Of a stretch of 64,000 nt of DNA, positions 1 through 7,207 are shown one piece after another; the first letter of the stretch is position 1, and every line of letters begins with the position of its first letter. The notes beneath the pieces are model-generated. The model was given only the letters and a program-made list of their open reading frames with translations. It was not told the origin of the DNA and did not search any database. Origin of the DNA: a virus; IMG/VR virus record IMGVR_UViG_3300028571_002266, positions 62,001 to 126,000 of that record; one strand, 5' to 3'. The translations under genes and the position numbers were made by a program.

Positions 1-1
1 C

Positions 2-607
2 AGTATGTTTTACATGAGTCCTTTTGATGTAAGCGATTTGTATTTTAACTTTAAGTCTTTGTTTGATTCTGGAAAAGAGAATGATGATCACATTCTTTCT
101 TTGGCATTAGGCAATATTGACAGTCAAAGGTGTAATATTGTCAATAAGGCAGAGAAAGATGAAATGAGTTTGTATGCGAATCAGGCTAGATTGAAGTTTA
201 CTGGTAAGTTTTTGGCTGATGGAGCTATTAAGGCTGGATACTGTTATTATTCACTTTTGAATGGTACTAATTCACAAGCTTTGGCTAGTTTTCAAAGAAA
301 TTTACAGTTTGATTTCAATAGATTATCTCAGATTTTGATGGCTTTGGATAGCATAGGAGGTTCTTGGAATCGTTCTGGTTGGTTAAAAACTCTTGAGGGA
401 AGAATCGCTTATGGTGTTCCTGTACACTTGATTGATTTGTGTCGAATTCCTAATGTTGGAAAAGTTAGAGCAAATAAGCTTTATGATGCAGGAATAAAAA
501 GCATGAAACAGTTTCAATCTTGTGAAATTGGAAAACTTAAATCTCTTTTGAATATGAAAGAAGATGCAGTTAAAAAAATGTTAGAAAAATCCTCTGATTT
601 GAAGTAA
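2..607 (+). CDS. C-terminal part of a Ski2/Hel308-like helicase (cut by window start)
   Basis: The frame is open to the left edge, so the visible 200 residues are probably the end of a longer protein and the ATG at 5 need not be the start. The last 70 residues read YGVPVHLIDLCRIPNVGKVRANKLYDAG and onward (residues about 135-165), which matches the winged-helix/helix-hairpin-helix tail of Hel308-type superfamily 2 helicases, where a constitutively similar RIPGVGRVRARRLY-like segment occurs. The ATPase motifs would lie upstream of the window. A role in phage DNA replication or repair is inferred from the family only. Alternative: a free-standing HhH protein. Confidence 0.6.
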   Translation, partial: SMFYMSPFDVSDLYFNFKSLFDSGKENDDHILSLALGNIDSQRCNIVNKAEKDEMSLYANQARLKFTGKFLADGAIKAGYCYYSLLNGTNSQALASFQRNLQFDFNRLSQILMALDSIGGSWNRSGWLKTLEGRIAYGVPVHLIDLCRIPNVGKVRANKLYDAGIKSMKQFQSCEIGKLKSLLNMKEDAVKKMLEKSSDLK

Positions 608-614
608 ATAAATT

Positions 615-1619
615 ATGAAAGAATATAAGATTAAGCTTCCAAGAAATTGTTGTAGAGGAAGTAAAATTTTGGAAAACAATCCTGTATTAAAATTGCAGAA
701 TGATCTTTTCGCTAAATTAAATAAAAATAAAGATTCAATAGAAAATAAAGATTCAATAGAAAATAAAGATTCAATAGAAAATAAAGATTCAATAGAAAAT
801 AAAGATTCAATAGAAAATAATAGTAAGGTTCAAATTCTTACATCGTCTGGACCAAGATATCCAATTGCTTGCTATACTGATGCGATACCTCCATTGCCGC
901 CGGGTCAGTGTCAATATCAAAATACTTGCGATCAAGCTGTACCATATTTTTGTATTCAAAGTTGTTGTCAAAAATTCAAAACTAGAATTTATTATGACTG
1001 GCGTGGAACAGGTAGGCGAGATGTAGATACTGCGACTAAGGCATATTACGCATTCCGTATAGAGGATGACGGTGGAGCAGATTATTTTCCAGAAGTAGTG
1101 GGTTATTCTTGTGGGGCAACGCCAAACAACGAGGGTCAGGCTCAATATTTGCAATGGTATGGAGACAATACAGGTACTGATGGTTATGAAATTGTTGATA
1201 TTTATCAAAGTAAAGTTTACAGAGATGGTTTTTCTTGTAGATACAATCAAGGCTTGGGTGGTCATGTCTCTGTCGAATTGCATGCAGGGTTTTATCCTAG
1301 AGGAGTGTCATCAGGAACAATCAAATTAATAATTTACGCTAATGTTCCTGAAGATTATGGGAATGTTAGTGATATCGATACAACACCGCCGGGTGCAAGA
1401 AAAAAAACTTTTAATGATTTTTATATTAATTCTACATCTAGATGTTATGTAGAATCCCCTGTTTATGAGGGATTGCAAAATAACGGAAGCTATTTTACTT
1501 TATCAATTCCAACTAATATTTTTGGTGATAGGAGGGGTAAATTGATGGTGTATAGAAATTTCGGAACTTTTGGCCCAAGTAGTCCTTATCCTTATGATTA
1601 TGGACCTTGGCTTGTTTGA
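615..1619 (+). CDS. Hypothetical Cys-rich protein with NKDSIE tandem repeats
   Basis: 334 residues starting 7 nt after the helicase stop. Residues about 38-67 are five perfect copies of the hexapeptide NKDSIE. The remainder is rich in Cys, Tyr and Gly (for example a CCQKF and a CGATPNN segment) and beta-prone, as in secreted or virion-surface proteins. No family recognised. The repeat looks like a flexible linker joining a short basic N-terminus (MKEYKIKLPRNCCRG) to a folded C-terminal domain. A virion or adhesin role is a guess. Confidence 0.7.
   Translation: MKEYKIKLPRNCCRGSKILENNPVLKLQNDLFAKLNKNKDSIENKDSIENKDSIENKDSIENKDSIENNSKVQILTSSGPRYPIACYTDAIPPLPPGQCQYQNTCDQAVPYFCIQSCCQKFKTRIYYDWRGTGRRDVDTATKAYYAFRIEDDGGADYFPEVVGYSCGATPNNEGQAQYLQWYGDNTGTDGYEIVDIYQSKVYRDGFSCRYNQGLGGHVSVELHAGFYPRGVSSGTIKLIIYANVPEDYGNVSDIDTTPPGARKKTFNDFYINSTSRCYVESPVYEGLQNNGSYFTLSIPTNIFGDRRGKLMVYRNFGTFGPSSPYPYDYGPWLV
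726..815 (+). repeat. 18-bp tandem repeat, 5 copies
   Basis: AATAAAGATTCAATAGAA repeated five times without mismatch inside the gene at 615-1619; each copy encodes NKDSIE. Perfect identity at DNA level indicates recent expansion. Confidence 0.95.
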
Positions 1620-1731
1620 ATACCACGACCTTAAAAATCGGTGTTTTTTGACAAGTTAATTTATGAAAAACAATAAGCATGATCAATATTGATAGATGAA
1701 ACTAATTGCATGTAAATAGCAAACAATTATT

Positions 1732-1995
1732 TCACTTTTCGCCGAAGAAATCTTTTGGGTATTCTATTTTTACGACACCAGAACCTTCTACTTTATTTCC
1801 TTTTTCGTCTTCGACCCACCAGCGAACTTGTTGGACTGGAATATTTAGTTCATCCATATGACATTTGTCACGAGGAAAAACAGGAAGGTGATATTCTTTT
1901 CCTTCTACTAGAACTGCAATTTTGCATTCTTTTTTTTCATTATTGTATAGAAGGCAGTTGCCACAGATTTTTTCTATTTCTTTTTTCTTAGTCAT
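1732..1995 (-). CDS. Hypothetical small protein with Cys cluster
   Basis: 87 residues. The N-terminal half has CGNC at residues 11-14 and further Cys at about 23 and 46, a possible metal-binding knuckle; the C-terminal half is a short beta-rich segment (VRWWVEDEKGNKVEG). No family recognised. It is divergent from the dNMP-kinase-like gene, and its Shine-Dalgarno AGGAGT lies in the palindrome at 2003-2026. Confidence 0.7.
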   Translation of the reverse strand: MTKKKEIEKICGNCLLYNNEKKECKIAVLVEGKEYHLPVFPRDKCHMDELNIPVQQVRWWVEDEKGNKVEGSGVVKIEYPKDFFGEK

Positions 1996-2002
1996 GGTCT
2001 AG

Positions 2003-2026
2003 ACTCCTATAATCTATTATAGGAGT
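2003..2026. promoter_or_regulatory. Perfect 11-bp palindrome between divergent genes
   Basis: ACTCCTATAAT, two bases, then ATTATAGGAGT. The right arm gives AGGAG 9 nt before the ATG at 2035; the left arm on the minus strand gives AGGAG before the ATG at 1995. Both arms also contain a TATAAT-like box. It could be an operator, a symmetric promoter, or an RNA hairpin hiding both ribosome binding sites. Confidence 0.7.
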
Positions 2027-2034
2027 AAGGATTT

Positions 2035-2679
2035 ATGAAGGTAATTGCAGCACTCTCGCAAATGGCTCATGGAAAAGATGTTTTCTGTGATTATCTTTGC
2101 GAATGTCTTAATGATATTTCTTCTAAAAAAGAATGGACAAGAAGCGCATTTGCGAATGCAGTTAAAGATACTTTCTGCAACGCTTTTAATGTAGATCGTA
2201 ATTTTATTGAGAATTGGAAAAGAAATTCTGAGGCTCCTGATGGATTTCTCATGCCTATTCGTCAGTGTCTTCAGTTTATTGGAGATGGATATCGCAAAAT
2301 CCGTGAAAATATTTGGATTGAAATTGCACTTAAAGATAATGGCAAAAACATTATCATAAGCGATGGAAGATATTTCAATGAAGCAGAAGCAGTCAGAGAA
2401 AAGAATGGATTGATGTTTTTAATTTACAGACCCGGATTTATCAATGATGATCCTAATCCAAGTGAATCACAAGTAAAACCATTGCTTCAATGGGCTTCTG
2501 GAAATTTGAAAGAAGGTCCTGTTGATTATTCAAGCAACATAATGAGATATGGAATAACTGTCCCACATGAATTGAGATATTTTGATTATTTCATCAAGAA
2601 TGATGGAAGCATTGAGGATTTGCACAAGAAGATAAGGGAAGATGTTGTTCCTTTTGTGCTGAAAAAAATTAAAGGATGA
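2035..2679 (+). CDS. Deoxynucleoside monophosphate kinase-like protein
   Basis: 214 residues. The N-terminus (VIAALSQMAHGKDVFCDYL) is a P-loop-like segment ending in GKD as in phage T4 gp1-type dNMP kinases, and RQCLQFIGDGYRKI followed by IIISDGRYFNEAEAV fits the family's middle region. The expected role is phosphorylation of dNMPs for phage DNA synthesis, in line with ThyX and dUTPase elsewhere in the window. The P-loop is not a clean GxxxxGK[ST], so activity is uncertain. The stop overlaps the next start (ATGATT) by 4 nt. Confidence 0.65.
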   Translation: MKVIAALSQMAHGKDVFCDYLCECLNDISSKKEWTRSAFANAVKDTFCNAFNVDRNFIENWKRNSEAPDGFLMPIRQCLQFIGDGYRKIRENIWIEIALKDNGKNIIISDGRYFNEAEAVREKNGLMFLIYRPGFINDDPNPSESQVKPLLQWASGNLKEGPVDYSSNIMRYGITVPHELRYFDYFIKNDGSIEDLHKKIREDVVPFVLKKIKG

Positions 2680-3164
2680 TTATTTTTGAAGAAAAAGATG
2701 ATAGGTTTTATATTGCAGAATCCAAGATAAAGGGTGCTGGTAGGGGAGTTTTTGCTTCTAGGAATATTAAAAAAGACGAATTTATTTTTATAAGTGGAGT
2801 ATTAGTTGAAATAGGAAGCGAGTCTGATTCGACTACTTGTTTTATGAATAACTATAAATTTGCTGCTGATCCAAAGTGGAATGGAAATTCTGTTGATATA
2901 GGCAAGTATGTGATATGTCCTTTGGGTTATGCTGCTTTGGTTAATCATAGTAATAGTCGTGAGGAGCAGAATGTTGAGATTAGGTATTTGGGTGAGAATT
3001 CTAAAAAGAATCATCATGGCAAGGCTGTTTATTGGTTCTTGAGGGATGTTGAAAAGGACGAGGAGATACTTGGAAACTATGGACCTATATGGTCAGGTTT
3101 CAAGAAGAAGATAAGATGTTATCGTCCTTTTTTCAGGATTGTGGGCAAGAATGGTTCCTTGTGA
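2676..3164 (+). CDS. SET-domain protein (putative lysine methyltransferase)
   Basis: 162 residues, essentially one SET domain. KGAGRGVFASRNIKKDEFI (about residues 19-38) is the opening SET motif, LVNHSNSREEQNVEI (about 88-102) the NH-containing SAM/knot motif, and VEKDEEILGNYG (about 127-138) the closing GEEL-xxYG-like motif. Such proteins transfer methyl from SAM to lysine. The target in a phage is unknown; host nucleoid or ribosomal proteins are possible. It lacks a post-SET Cys cluster. Translationally coupled to the upstream kinase-like gene. Confidence 0.8.
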   Translation: MIIFEEKDDRFYIAESKIKGAGRGVFASRNIKKDEFIFISGVLVEIGSESDSTTCFMNNYKFAADPKWNGNSVDIGKYVICPLGYAALVNHSNSREEQNVEIRYLGENSKKNHHGKAVYWFLRDVEKDEEILGNYGPIWSGFKKKIRCYRPFFRIVGKNGSL

Positions 3165-3402
3165 ACTTTTGAACAGTTTCGTAGCCATTTTTGCCTTCGA
3201 TTATTGTTCCCATTTCGGGATGTGCTCCTTGAAGCCAGCGTATTCCGCTTTCTCGAATTGAGCATTTGTATGTGACTATTTCGTCGAGGATTTTTATCGA
3301 TGAAGATTTTTGATTCTTTGTTTCAGTTTGCCCATACCCACTTCCGTCAAAACCATAAATCCTAATCCTCTCTGCTGGCAATACTGGTTGCATGCTGTCC
3401 AT
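3133..3402 (-). CDS. Doubtful small ORF filling the gap before the nuclease
   Basis: 89 residues, antisense to the 3' ends of both neighbours; only about 130 nt (3165-3293) are not covered otherwise. The part in that gap (ETKNQKSSSIKILDEIVTYK, then GIRWLQGAHPEMGTI) has protein-like composition, so a small gene or an out-of-frame extension of the nuclease at 3294-3965 is possible. No homology recognised and no good ribosome binding site seen. Confidence 0.25.
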   Translation of the reverse strand: MDSMQPVLPAERIRIYGFDGSGYGQTETKNQKSSSIKILDEIVTYKCSIRESGIRWLQGAHPEMGTIIEGKNGYETVQKFTRNHSCPQS

Positions 3403-3965
3403 TTCGCATTATTCCTTGGCAATGTTGTTTGGTTTGCCGGTTTGATTTCCCAAATTTCAATTCTTCCGTCATCGAACATAACTTTTAGATCAGGGTTATA
3501 TTCATGAATATTCCCTTCAAATGTATATTGGACTTTAAGTGGTTCCACTTCATATCCAATAACTTCTGGCATTGCTTCCAAGCATTCGTAGACATCGCAT
3601 TCCATCCCTGATCGATAATGCATTTCCTTGCCGCCGTTCTTGTTGGACATCATGTATCCTTCTCTGAACTTCGGCTTGCGTTGTTTAAGTTTACCAGTTT
3701 TTGCGGACTGGTCTTTCCATATAATAGCCTTCATCTGTCCGTTTTTCGGTATATTTTTTTCATGCGGGTGTTTCGCTCTGTAATGAGTTCGTACACAACG
3801 AACGGGACAACCACAACGAGCAAGAGGACATAAAATGTATTCTCTGCCTTCTTCATGAGATTCAATGATATGTGTTTTATAGTCTTCAAAATTTTCATGA
3901 ACAACTCCACACACAAAGCATGTGTATTTTCTTAGGCCATTATCTTTCGGGAATGGTAGCGTCAT
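3294..3965 (-). CDS. Zinc-finger plus PD-(D/E)XK nuclease (TnsA / T4 gp4-like)
   Basis: About 223 residues from the ATG at 3965, which overlaps the upstream stop as ATGA. The N-terminus has a C2H2-like finger (CFVCGVVHENFEDYKTHIIESH) and further Cys/His. The C-terminal half carries YRSGMECDVYECL, EYNPDLKVMF and IEIWEIKPANQ, that is E, PD and ExK of a PD-(D/E)XK fold as in TnsA and the T4 gp4 head-completion nuclease, ending in a conserved-looking FMVLTE. It may be a head-completion nuclease or a homing-type nuclease; the finger-plus-nuclease plan resembles the gene at 34266-35279. Confidence 0.65.
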   Translation of the reverse strand: MTLPFPKDNGLRKYTCFVCGVVHENFEDYKTHIIESHEEGREYILCPLARCGCPVRCVRTHYRAKHPHEKNIPKNGQMKAIIWKDQSAKTGKLKQRKPKFREGYMMSNKNGGKEMHYRSGMECDVYECLEAMPEVIGYEVEPLKVQYTFEGNIHEYNPDLKVMFDDGRIEIWEIKPANQTTLPRNNAKWTACNQYCQQRGLGFMVLTEVGMGKLKQRIKNLHR

Positions 3966-4630
3966 AATAATTTCTTTCTTCCTTCTTTCCATCTTTCAAA
4001 ATCATGTGGATAATCGAAGTCTTCAGTCCAATCGTCGATATGTGCTACATTTGGATGATATTTTACTTCTTCTATATCAGTGCATCCTGCCAAGTCAATG
4101 ATTTCTTTATTTGTGAGCTTGGCCATGAGGTGATAATTCGACAGTCTCATGATCTTTTTTTCAATAATTTCATCGATATAATTTGATATTATTTTATTCA
4201 TATCTTTTTTGAAAGACAGGGCGAATGTTTCTTTATATTCGCATCCTGTGAAGCTTGATGGTGACAATCTGGCAACCCATCTCCAATCTAGTTCGTGATT
4301 AAAAATAAGATCAATTGCATTATCGGTGTAGTAGGCATCACCAGCCATGAGAACAGTTTCGCTGTCATTTGACCAAAGGAATTCTGAAGATTTGAAAATT
4401 GAACAATCTTCCCAATTTGGGTCTTGATGTGGTATTAGTAAATTGCATCCTTCAATTTTATATTTTTCATCAGATCCTACGATGTGAATGTCGTTGGTGT
4501 ATTTTTTAACTTGTCGAACAATTCTTTCGATTAAAATTTCGCCTTCTATTTCAATGAAATGTTTTTTAACACAGAGATAATTATCCCATCTCTTTCCGTC
4601 TCCTCCAGCTTGTATTATGATTCTTTTCAT
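3962..4630 (-). CDS. Nucleotidyltransferase of the GT-A/MobA-like fold
   Basis: 222 residues. IIIQAGGDGKRW at the N-terminus is the nucleotide-binding loop of sugar-phosphate nucleotidyltransferases and MobA-like proteins (AGGxGxR), and MAGDAYYTD (about residue 95) supplies the metal-binding aspartate. Likely transfers NMP to a sugar phosphate or related acceptor; the substrate cannot be told. With HldE and the glycosyltransferases of the window it may serve sugar modification. It is coupled by ATGA overlaps to both neighbours in a minus-strand operon. Confidence 0.7.
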   Translation of the reverse strand: MKRIIIQAGGDGKRWDNYLCVKKHFIEIEGEILIERIVRQVKKYTNDIHIVGSDEKYKIEGCNLLIPHQDPNWEDCSIFKSSEFLWSNDSETVLMAGDAYYTDNAIDLIFNHELDWRWVARLSPSSFTGCEYKETFALSFKKDMNKIISNYIDEIIEKKIMRLSNYHLMAKLTNKEIIDLAGCTDIEEVKYHPNVAHIDDWTEDFDYPHDFERWKEGRKKLL

Positions 4631-5019
4631 TTTTTCTTTGATTTCTTTTTGGAGAATTTTATCATATTATCAACAGCTTCTTCACGGGTGCAGACACTGA
4701 TTTTCGGTAGATCTTTGATTCCGAATACACTTTCTGTTGATCTTTCTGGATCATTACTTAAAAATTTAATTAAATTAAATGCAGGAAATCGTGCTTCTTG
4801 ACGAAATCCGGGCATCATTGGGTCATCTTCAGTGTCCGTTTTTAGTTTCGCAAATACAACCCTGCTGTCTTCAGGAGCTCCGAAGTAGTCATCTCCTTTT
4901 TTGAAGAAAAGTATCAATTCGTGTTTGTCTAGAAGGTCGTTCATTGAATCAATATTTTCAAGATGGATATCCCAGCGATCCATTAAGTCACGAAATGATG
5001 AAAAAGCAGGATATTTCAT
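4627..5019 (-). CDS. Hypothetical protein with Lys-rich tail
   Basis: 130 residues, first gene of the minus-strand operon 3294-5019. Ribosome site AGGAA upstream of the ATG. The N-terminus (FSSFRDLMDRW) is weakly similar to the recurrent motif described in the findings; the C-terminus is SKKKSKKK. No family recognised. Confidence 0.65.
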   Translation of the reverse strand: MKYPAFSSFRDLMDRWDIHLENIDSMNDLLDKHELILFFKKGDDYFGAPEDSRVVFAKLKTDTEDDPMMPGFRQEARFPAFNLIKFLSNDPERSTESVFGIKDLPKISVCTREEAVDNMIKFSKKKSKKK

Positions 5020-5062
5020 TTTTTTTATTCCTCATATGGTCTTTCAATACATATATAGAATT

Positions 5063-5518
5063 ATGCGGTACAGTTTGAGTGGATTTAAGAAATTCTTTGA
5101 AGAGATGGACCCATCTCAAGAGAAAGATATTTCATCTAGCGGAGGCGGTAAAAAGCAAGATTATTGGGATTCATTGGAAGACGAAGAAAAGCTGACATGG
5201 GATGATATTAAGAATACATTCCAGTCAGAGCCATGGGTTTCATCTCACTTCCCTCTTGGTCAGGGAAAGAAAGAAATTAAATATAAGTTGCAACCATGGA
5301 AGATTGTGAAGGGTTCAATGGGGCCATCAGGAGCAGATATAGAACTTATTCATAACCAAAACGATAAGAGTTATTTGAAGGGAAATAAATTAAATAAAGG
5401 TTATAGAGACACAAAGCGATATTTTGTAAAGAGAAAAGATTTACAGGATTTCCAGACAGGTGGTTGGCAACCAGCAGTTCAGGGAGCAGCAGGAGGCGGT
5501 GGCGCTCCACCGATGTAG
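5063..5518 (+). CDS. Hypothetical protein with capsid-targeting-like N-terminus
   Basis: 151 residues from the ATG at 5063; a longer upstream open frame exists but overlaps the divergent gene. The N-terminus MRYSLSGFKKFFEEMDPS fits the recurrent aromatic/acidic motif of this window with an FxEE step. The middle is charged and hydrophilic; the C-terminus is Gly/Ala/Pro-rich (GAAGGGGAPPM). No domain recognised. Followed by another motif-bearing gene 1 nt downstream. Confidence 0.7.
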   Translation: MRYSLSGFKKFFEEMDPSQEKDISSSGGGKKQDYWDSLEDEEKLTWDDIKNTFQSEPWVSSHFPLGQGKKEIKYKLQPWKIVKGSMGPSGADIELIHNQNDKSYLKGNKLNKGYRDTKRYFVKRKDLQDFQTGGWQPAVQGAAGGGGAPPM

Positions 5519-5519
5519 T

Positions 5520-5693
5520 ATGAAATTTAGTGAATGGATTAAATTAAGAGAAGTTGGAACAAGCACAGCTAGTGTTGCGAATGTTCCCATGAGACTCTTT
5601 GGTGGTGCTGTGCAAAGGATGTACCCAGAGCCAGTCATTATCGGTGGAAGAGAAGTTAAACATAAGAAAAAGAAGAAAGATCATAATTCTTAA
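5520..5693 (+). CDS. Small basic protein with capsid-targeting-like N-terminus
   Basis: 57 residues; the ATG overlaps the preceding TAG by one base. It begins MKFSEWIKLREV, close to the T4 internal-protein leader MKTYQEFIAE in spacing of aromatics and acids, and ends KHKKKKKDHNS. Size, motif and basic tail resemble packaged DNA-binding head proteins, but this is inference. Confidence 0.65.
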   Translation: MKFSEWIKLREVGTSTASVANVPMRLFGGAVQRMYPEPVIIGGREVKHKKKKKDHNS

Positions 5694-5706
5694 TGAAAGG
5701 TAAATC

Positions 5707-6126
5707 ATGAATTACACAATGCGCTACACACAATATTTATCTGGCATCTTGTCAGAAGCTGATTTTCATGAAATGAGCCCTGATCAAATGTCCAATGCGG
5801 CTGCACCAATGGCTCCTCAAATGGGTGGTCCTTCTCCAGTTGTTGATGATCAGGGTCTTGGTGATGATCAGGGTCTTGGTGATGATCAGGGTCTTGGTGA
5901 TGCACAAGGTGGTTCAGAACCAATTGCGGGGCTTTCTAATACTACTAAAGGTCTTTTGGATAGATTGATTGCTCAGTTGTCAGCAGCTAAGAATTTACAA
6001 CCAGTTGCTTCTCAAGAAATTCTTAATCGATTTATGAAAGCGTTGCCAAATCTTAAACGTGATAAATCACTTGCAACAGTTCAAAATCGTTTCAAACCAC
6101 TCAAACCATTCAAACCACTACAGTAA
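5707..6126 (+). CDS. Hypothetical protein, DDQGLG repeats, capsid-targeting-like N-terminus
   Basis: 139 residues. The start region MNYTMRYTQYLSGILSEA contains ILSE-A, a good match to the (I/L)xE prohead protease site of T4-type phages. Residues about 47-64 are three copies of DDQGLG. The rest is helical; the C-terminus FKPLKPFKPLQ is short and repetitive. Probably a structural or packaged protein; no family recognised. Confidence 0.7.
   Translation: MNYTMRYTQYLSGILSEADFHEMSPDQMSNAAAPMAPQMGGPSPVVDDQGLGDDQGLGDDQGLGDAQGGSEPIAGLSNTTKGLLDRLIAQLSAAKNLQPVASQEILNRFMKALPNLKRDKSLATVQNRFKPLKPFKPLQ
5845..5898 (+). repeat. 18-bp tandem repeat, 3 copies
   Basis: GATGATCAGGGTCTTGGT three times in a row, encoding DDQGLG, inside 5707-6126. 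Same unit length as the unrelated repeat at 726-815. Confidence 0.95.
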
Positions 6127-6145
6127 TCATTTAGAGATTACCGTC

Positions 6146-6174
6146 TTTACAGTTGAAATCAATTAGTTTATAAT
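6146..6174 (+). promoter_or_regulatory. Sigma70-like promoter for thyX
   Basis: TTTACA, 17 nt, TATAAT, in the gap before thyX. The stretch GAAATCAAT..GTTTATAATTTGA is shared almost exactly with the promoter at 17121-17149. Confidence 0.75.
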
Positions 6175-6205
6175 TTGACAGGATCACATTTCAAGAGGTT
6201 CTGTC

Positions 6206-7114
6206 ATGTCTGACATTATGGATTCTGTTGTCAATAAGACAATTAATTGCCTTGATAAAGGGCATGTGACTCTAGTCGATGTAATGCCAAGGAATGTTCC
6301 TGAAGGTAAAACTGCTGATTATGCCATTGTTCAGGCTGCGAGAGTAAGCTATGGAGATGGAACTAAAACTGTCAATGAAGACCGTGGACTTATTCGTTAC
6401 CTTCTCAGGCACCAACATACCACTCCATTAGAAATGGTAACCCTGAAATTTCATTGCAAGATGCCTATCTTTGTTTGCCGTCAATGGGCAAGGCACCGTA
6501 TGAGTTCAACAAATGAAATTTCAGGTCGTTATTCGGTTATGAAAGACGAATTTTATTTTCCTCAGGCCACTGATCTAAGATCCCAGTCTCAAATAAATAA
6601 ACAAGGTGGAGAAGGCACTGTTGAGGAAATAACAGCTAACTATTCAGCAGGTAAAATTGCCGATAATTGCAATTCAGCTTATGATTTTTATGAATATATG
6701 ATTCATGCAGGTGTTTCAAGAGAACAGGCAAGAATGGTTCTCCCTCTCAACTTATACACAGAATTTTATTGGAAAATTGATCTTCACAATCTTTTTCACT
6801 TTTTGGCGCTAAGAGCAGATAGCCATGCCCAAAAGGAAATCAGAGTTTATGCAGAAGCAATTATTGAGATTTTACGCCAAATTGTTCCAGTAGCACTTGA
6901 AGCATGGGAAGATTATCATCCTATGCGTGGAGCAATAAAACTCACAAGACTCGAAACAGAAGCACTAAAAAGCTACATCCAGAAATTTCAATCTTTTGCT
7001 CATGCCGAATTCCAACATGTTGTCAGCGACAACAAGCGTGAACAGTCTGAATGGATTGAGAAAGCCAAGATTCTTGGAATCAATGTTCCTCCGATAAAAC
7101 AGAATGAGGCTTAG
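6206..7114 (+). CDS. thyX: FAD-dependent thymidylate synthase ThyX
   Basis: 302 residues. RHRMSSTNEISGRYS (about residues 97-111) is the ThyX signature RHRxxSxNExSxRYS; the upstream HTTPLEM (about 71-77) and downstream ARMVLP and HFLALRADSHAQ are also family features. It makes dTMP from dUMP with methylenetetrahydrofolate, NADPH and FAD. Longer than many bacterial ThyX, with a C-terminal extension after about residue 230. It has its own promoter (6146-6174) and ribosome site AAGAGG. Works with dUTPase and the dNMP-kinase-like protein in nucleotide supply. Confidence 0.95.
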   Translation: MSDIMDSVVNKTINCLDKGHVTLVDVMPRNVPEGKTADYAIVQAARVSYGDGTKTVNEDRGLIRYLLRHQHTTPLEMVTLKFHCKMPIFVCRQWARHRMSSTNEISGRYSVMKDEFYFPQATDLRSQSQINKQGGEGTVEEITANYSAGKIADNCNSAYDFYEYMIHAGVSREQARMVLPLNLYTEFYWKIDLHNLFHFLALRADSHAQKEIRVYAEAIIEILRQIVPVALEAWEDYHPMRGAIKLTRLETEALKSYIQKFQSFAHAEFQHVVSDNKREQSEWIEKAKILGINVPPIKQNEA

Positions 7115-7126
7115 GATCAACTAATT

Positions 7127-7185
7127 GAAAGCCATGACTGGCTATGATTTGTAATGTTAGAACAATCATTGTGATCATGGCTTTC
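7127..7185 (+). terminator. Long hairpin between thyX and hldE
   Basis: GAAAGCCATGA at 7127-7137 pairs perfectly with TCATGGCTTTC at 7175-7185; an inner pairing ATGATTTGT / ACAATCAT is also possible. There is no strong T-run, so it may be an attenuator or mRNA stabiliser rather than a terminator. Confidence 0.5.
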
Positions 7186-7207
7186 TCCCTTGTGGACATT
7201 ATAACAG

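Noticed and set aside
807-1283. Long minus-strand ORF opposite 615-1619
   Set aside because: Shadow of the tandem-repeat gene; composition not protein-like and no ribosome site.
4803-4810. Another GAAATCCG match
   Set aside because: Inside a minus-strand coding region, no hairpin or repeat similarity beyond 8 nt; chance.
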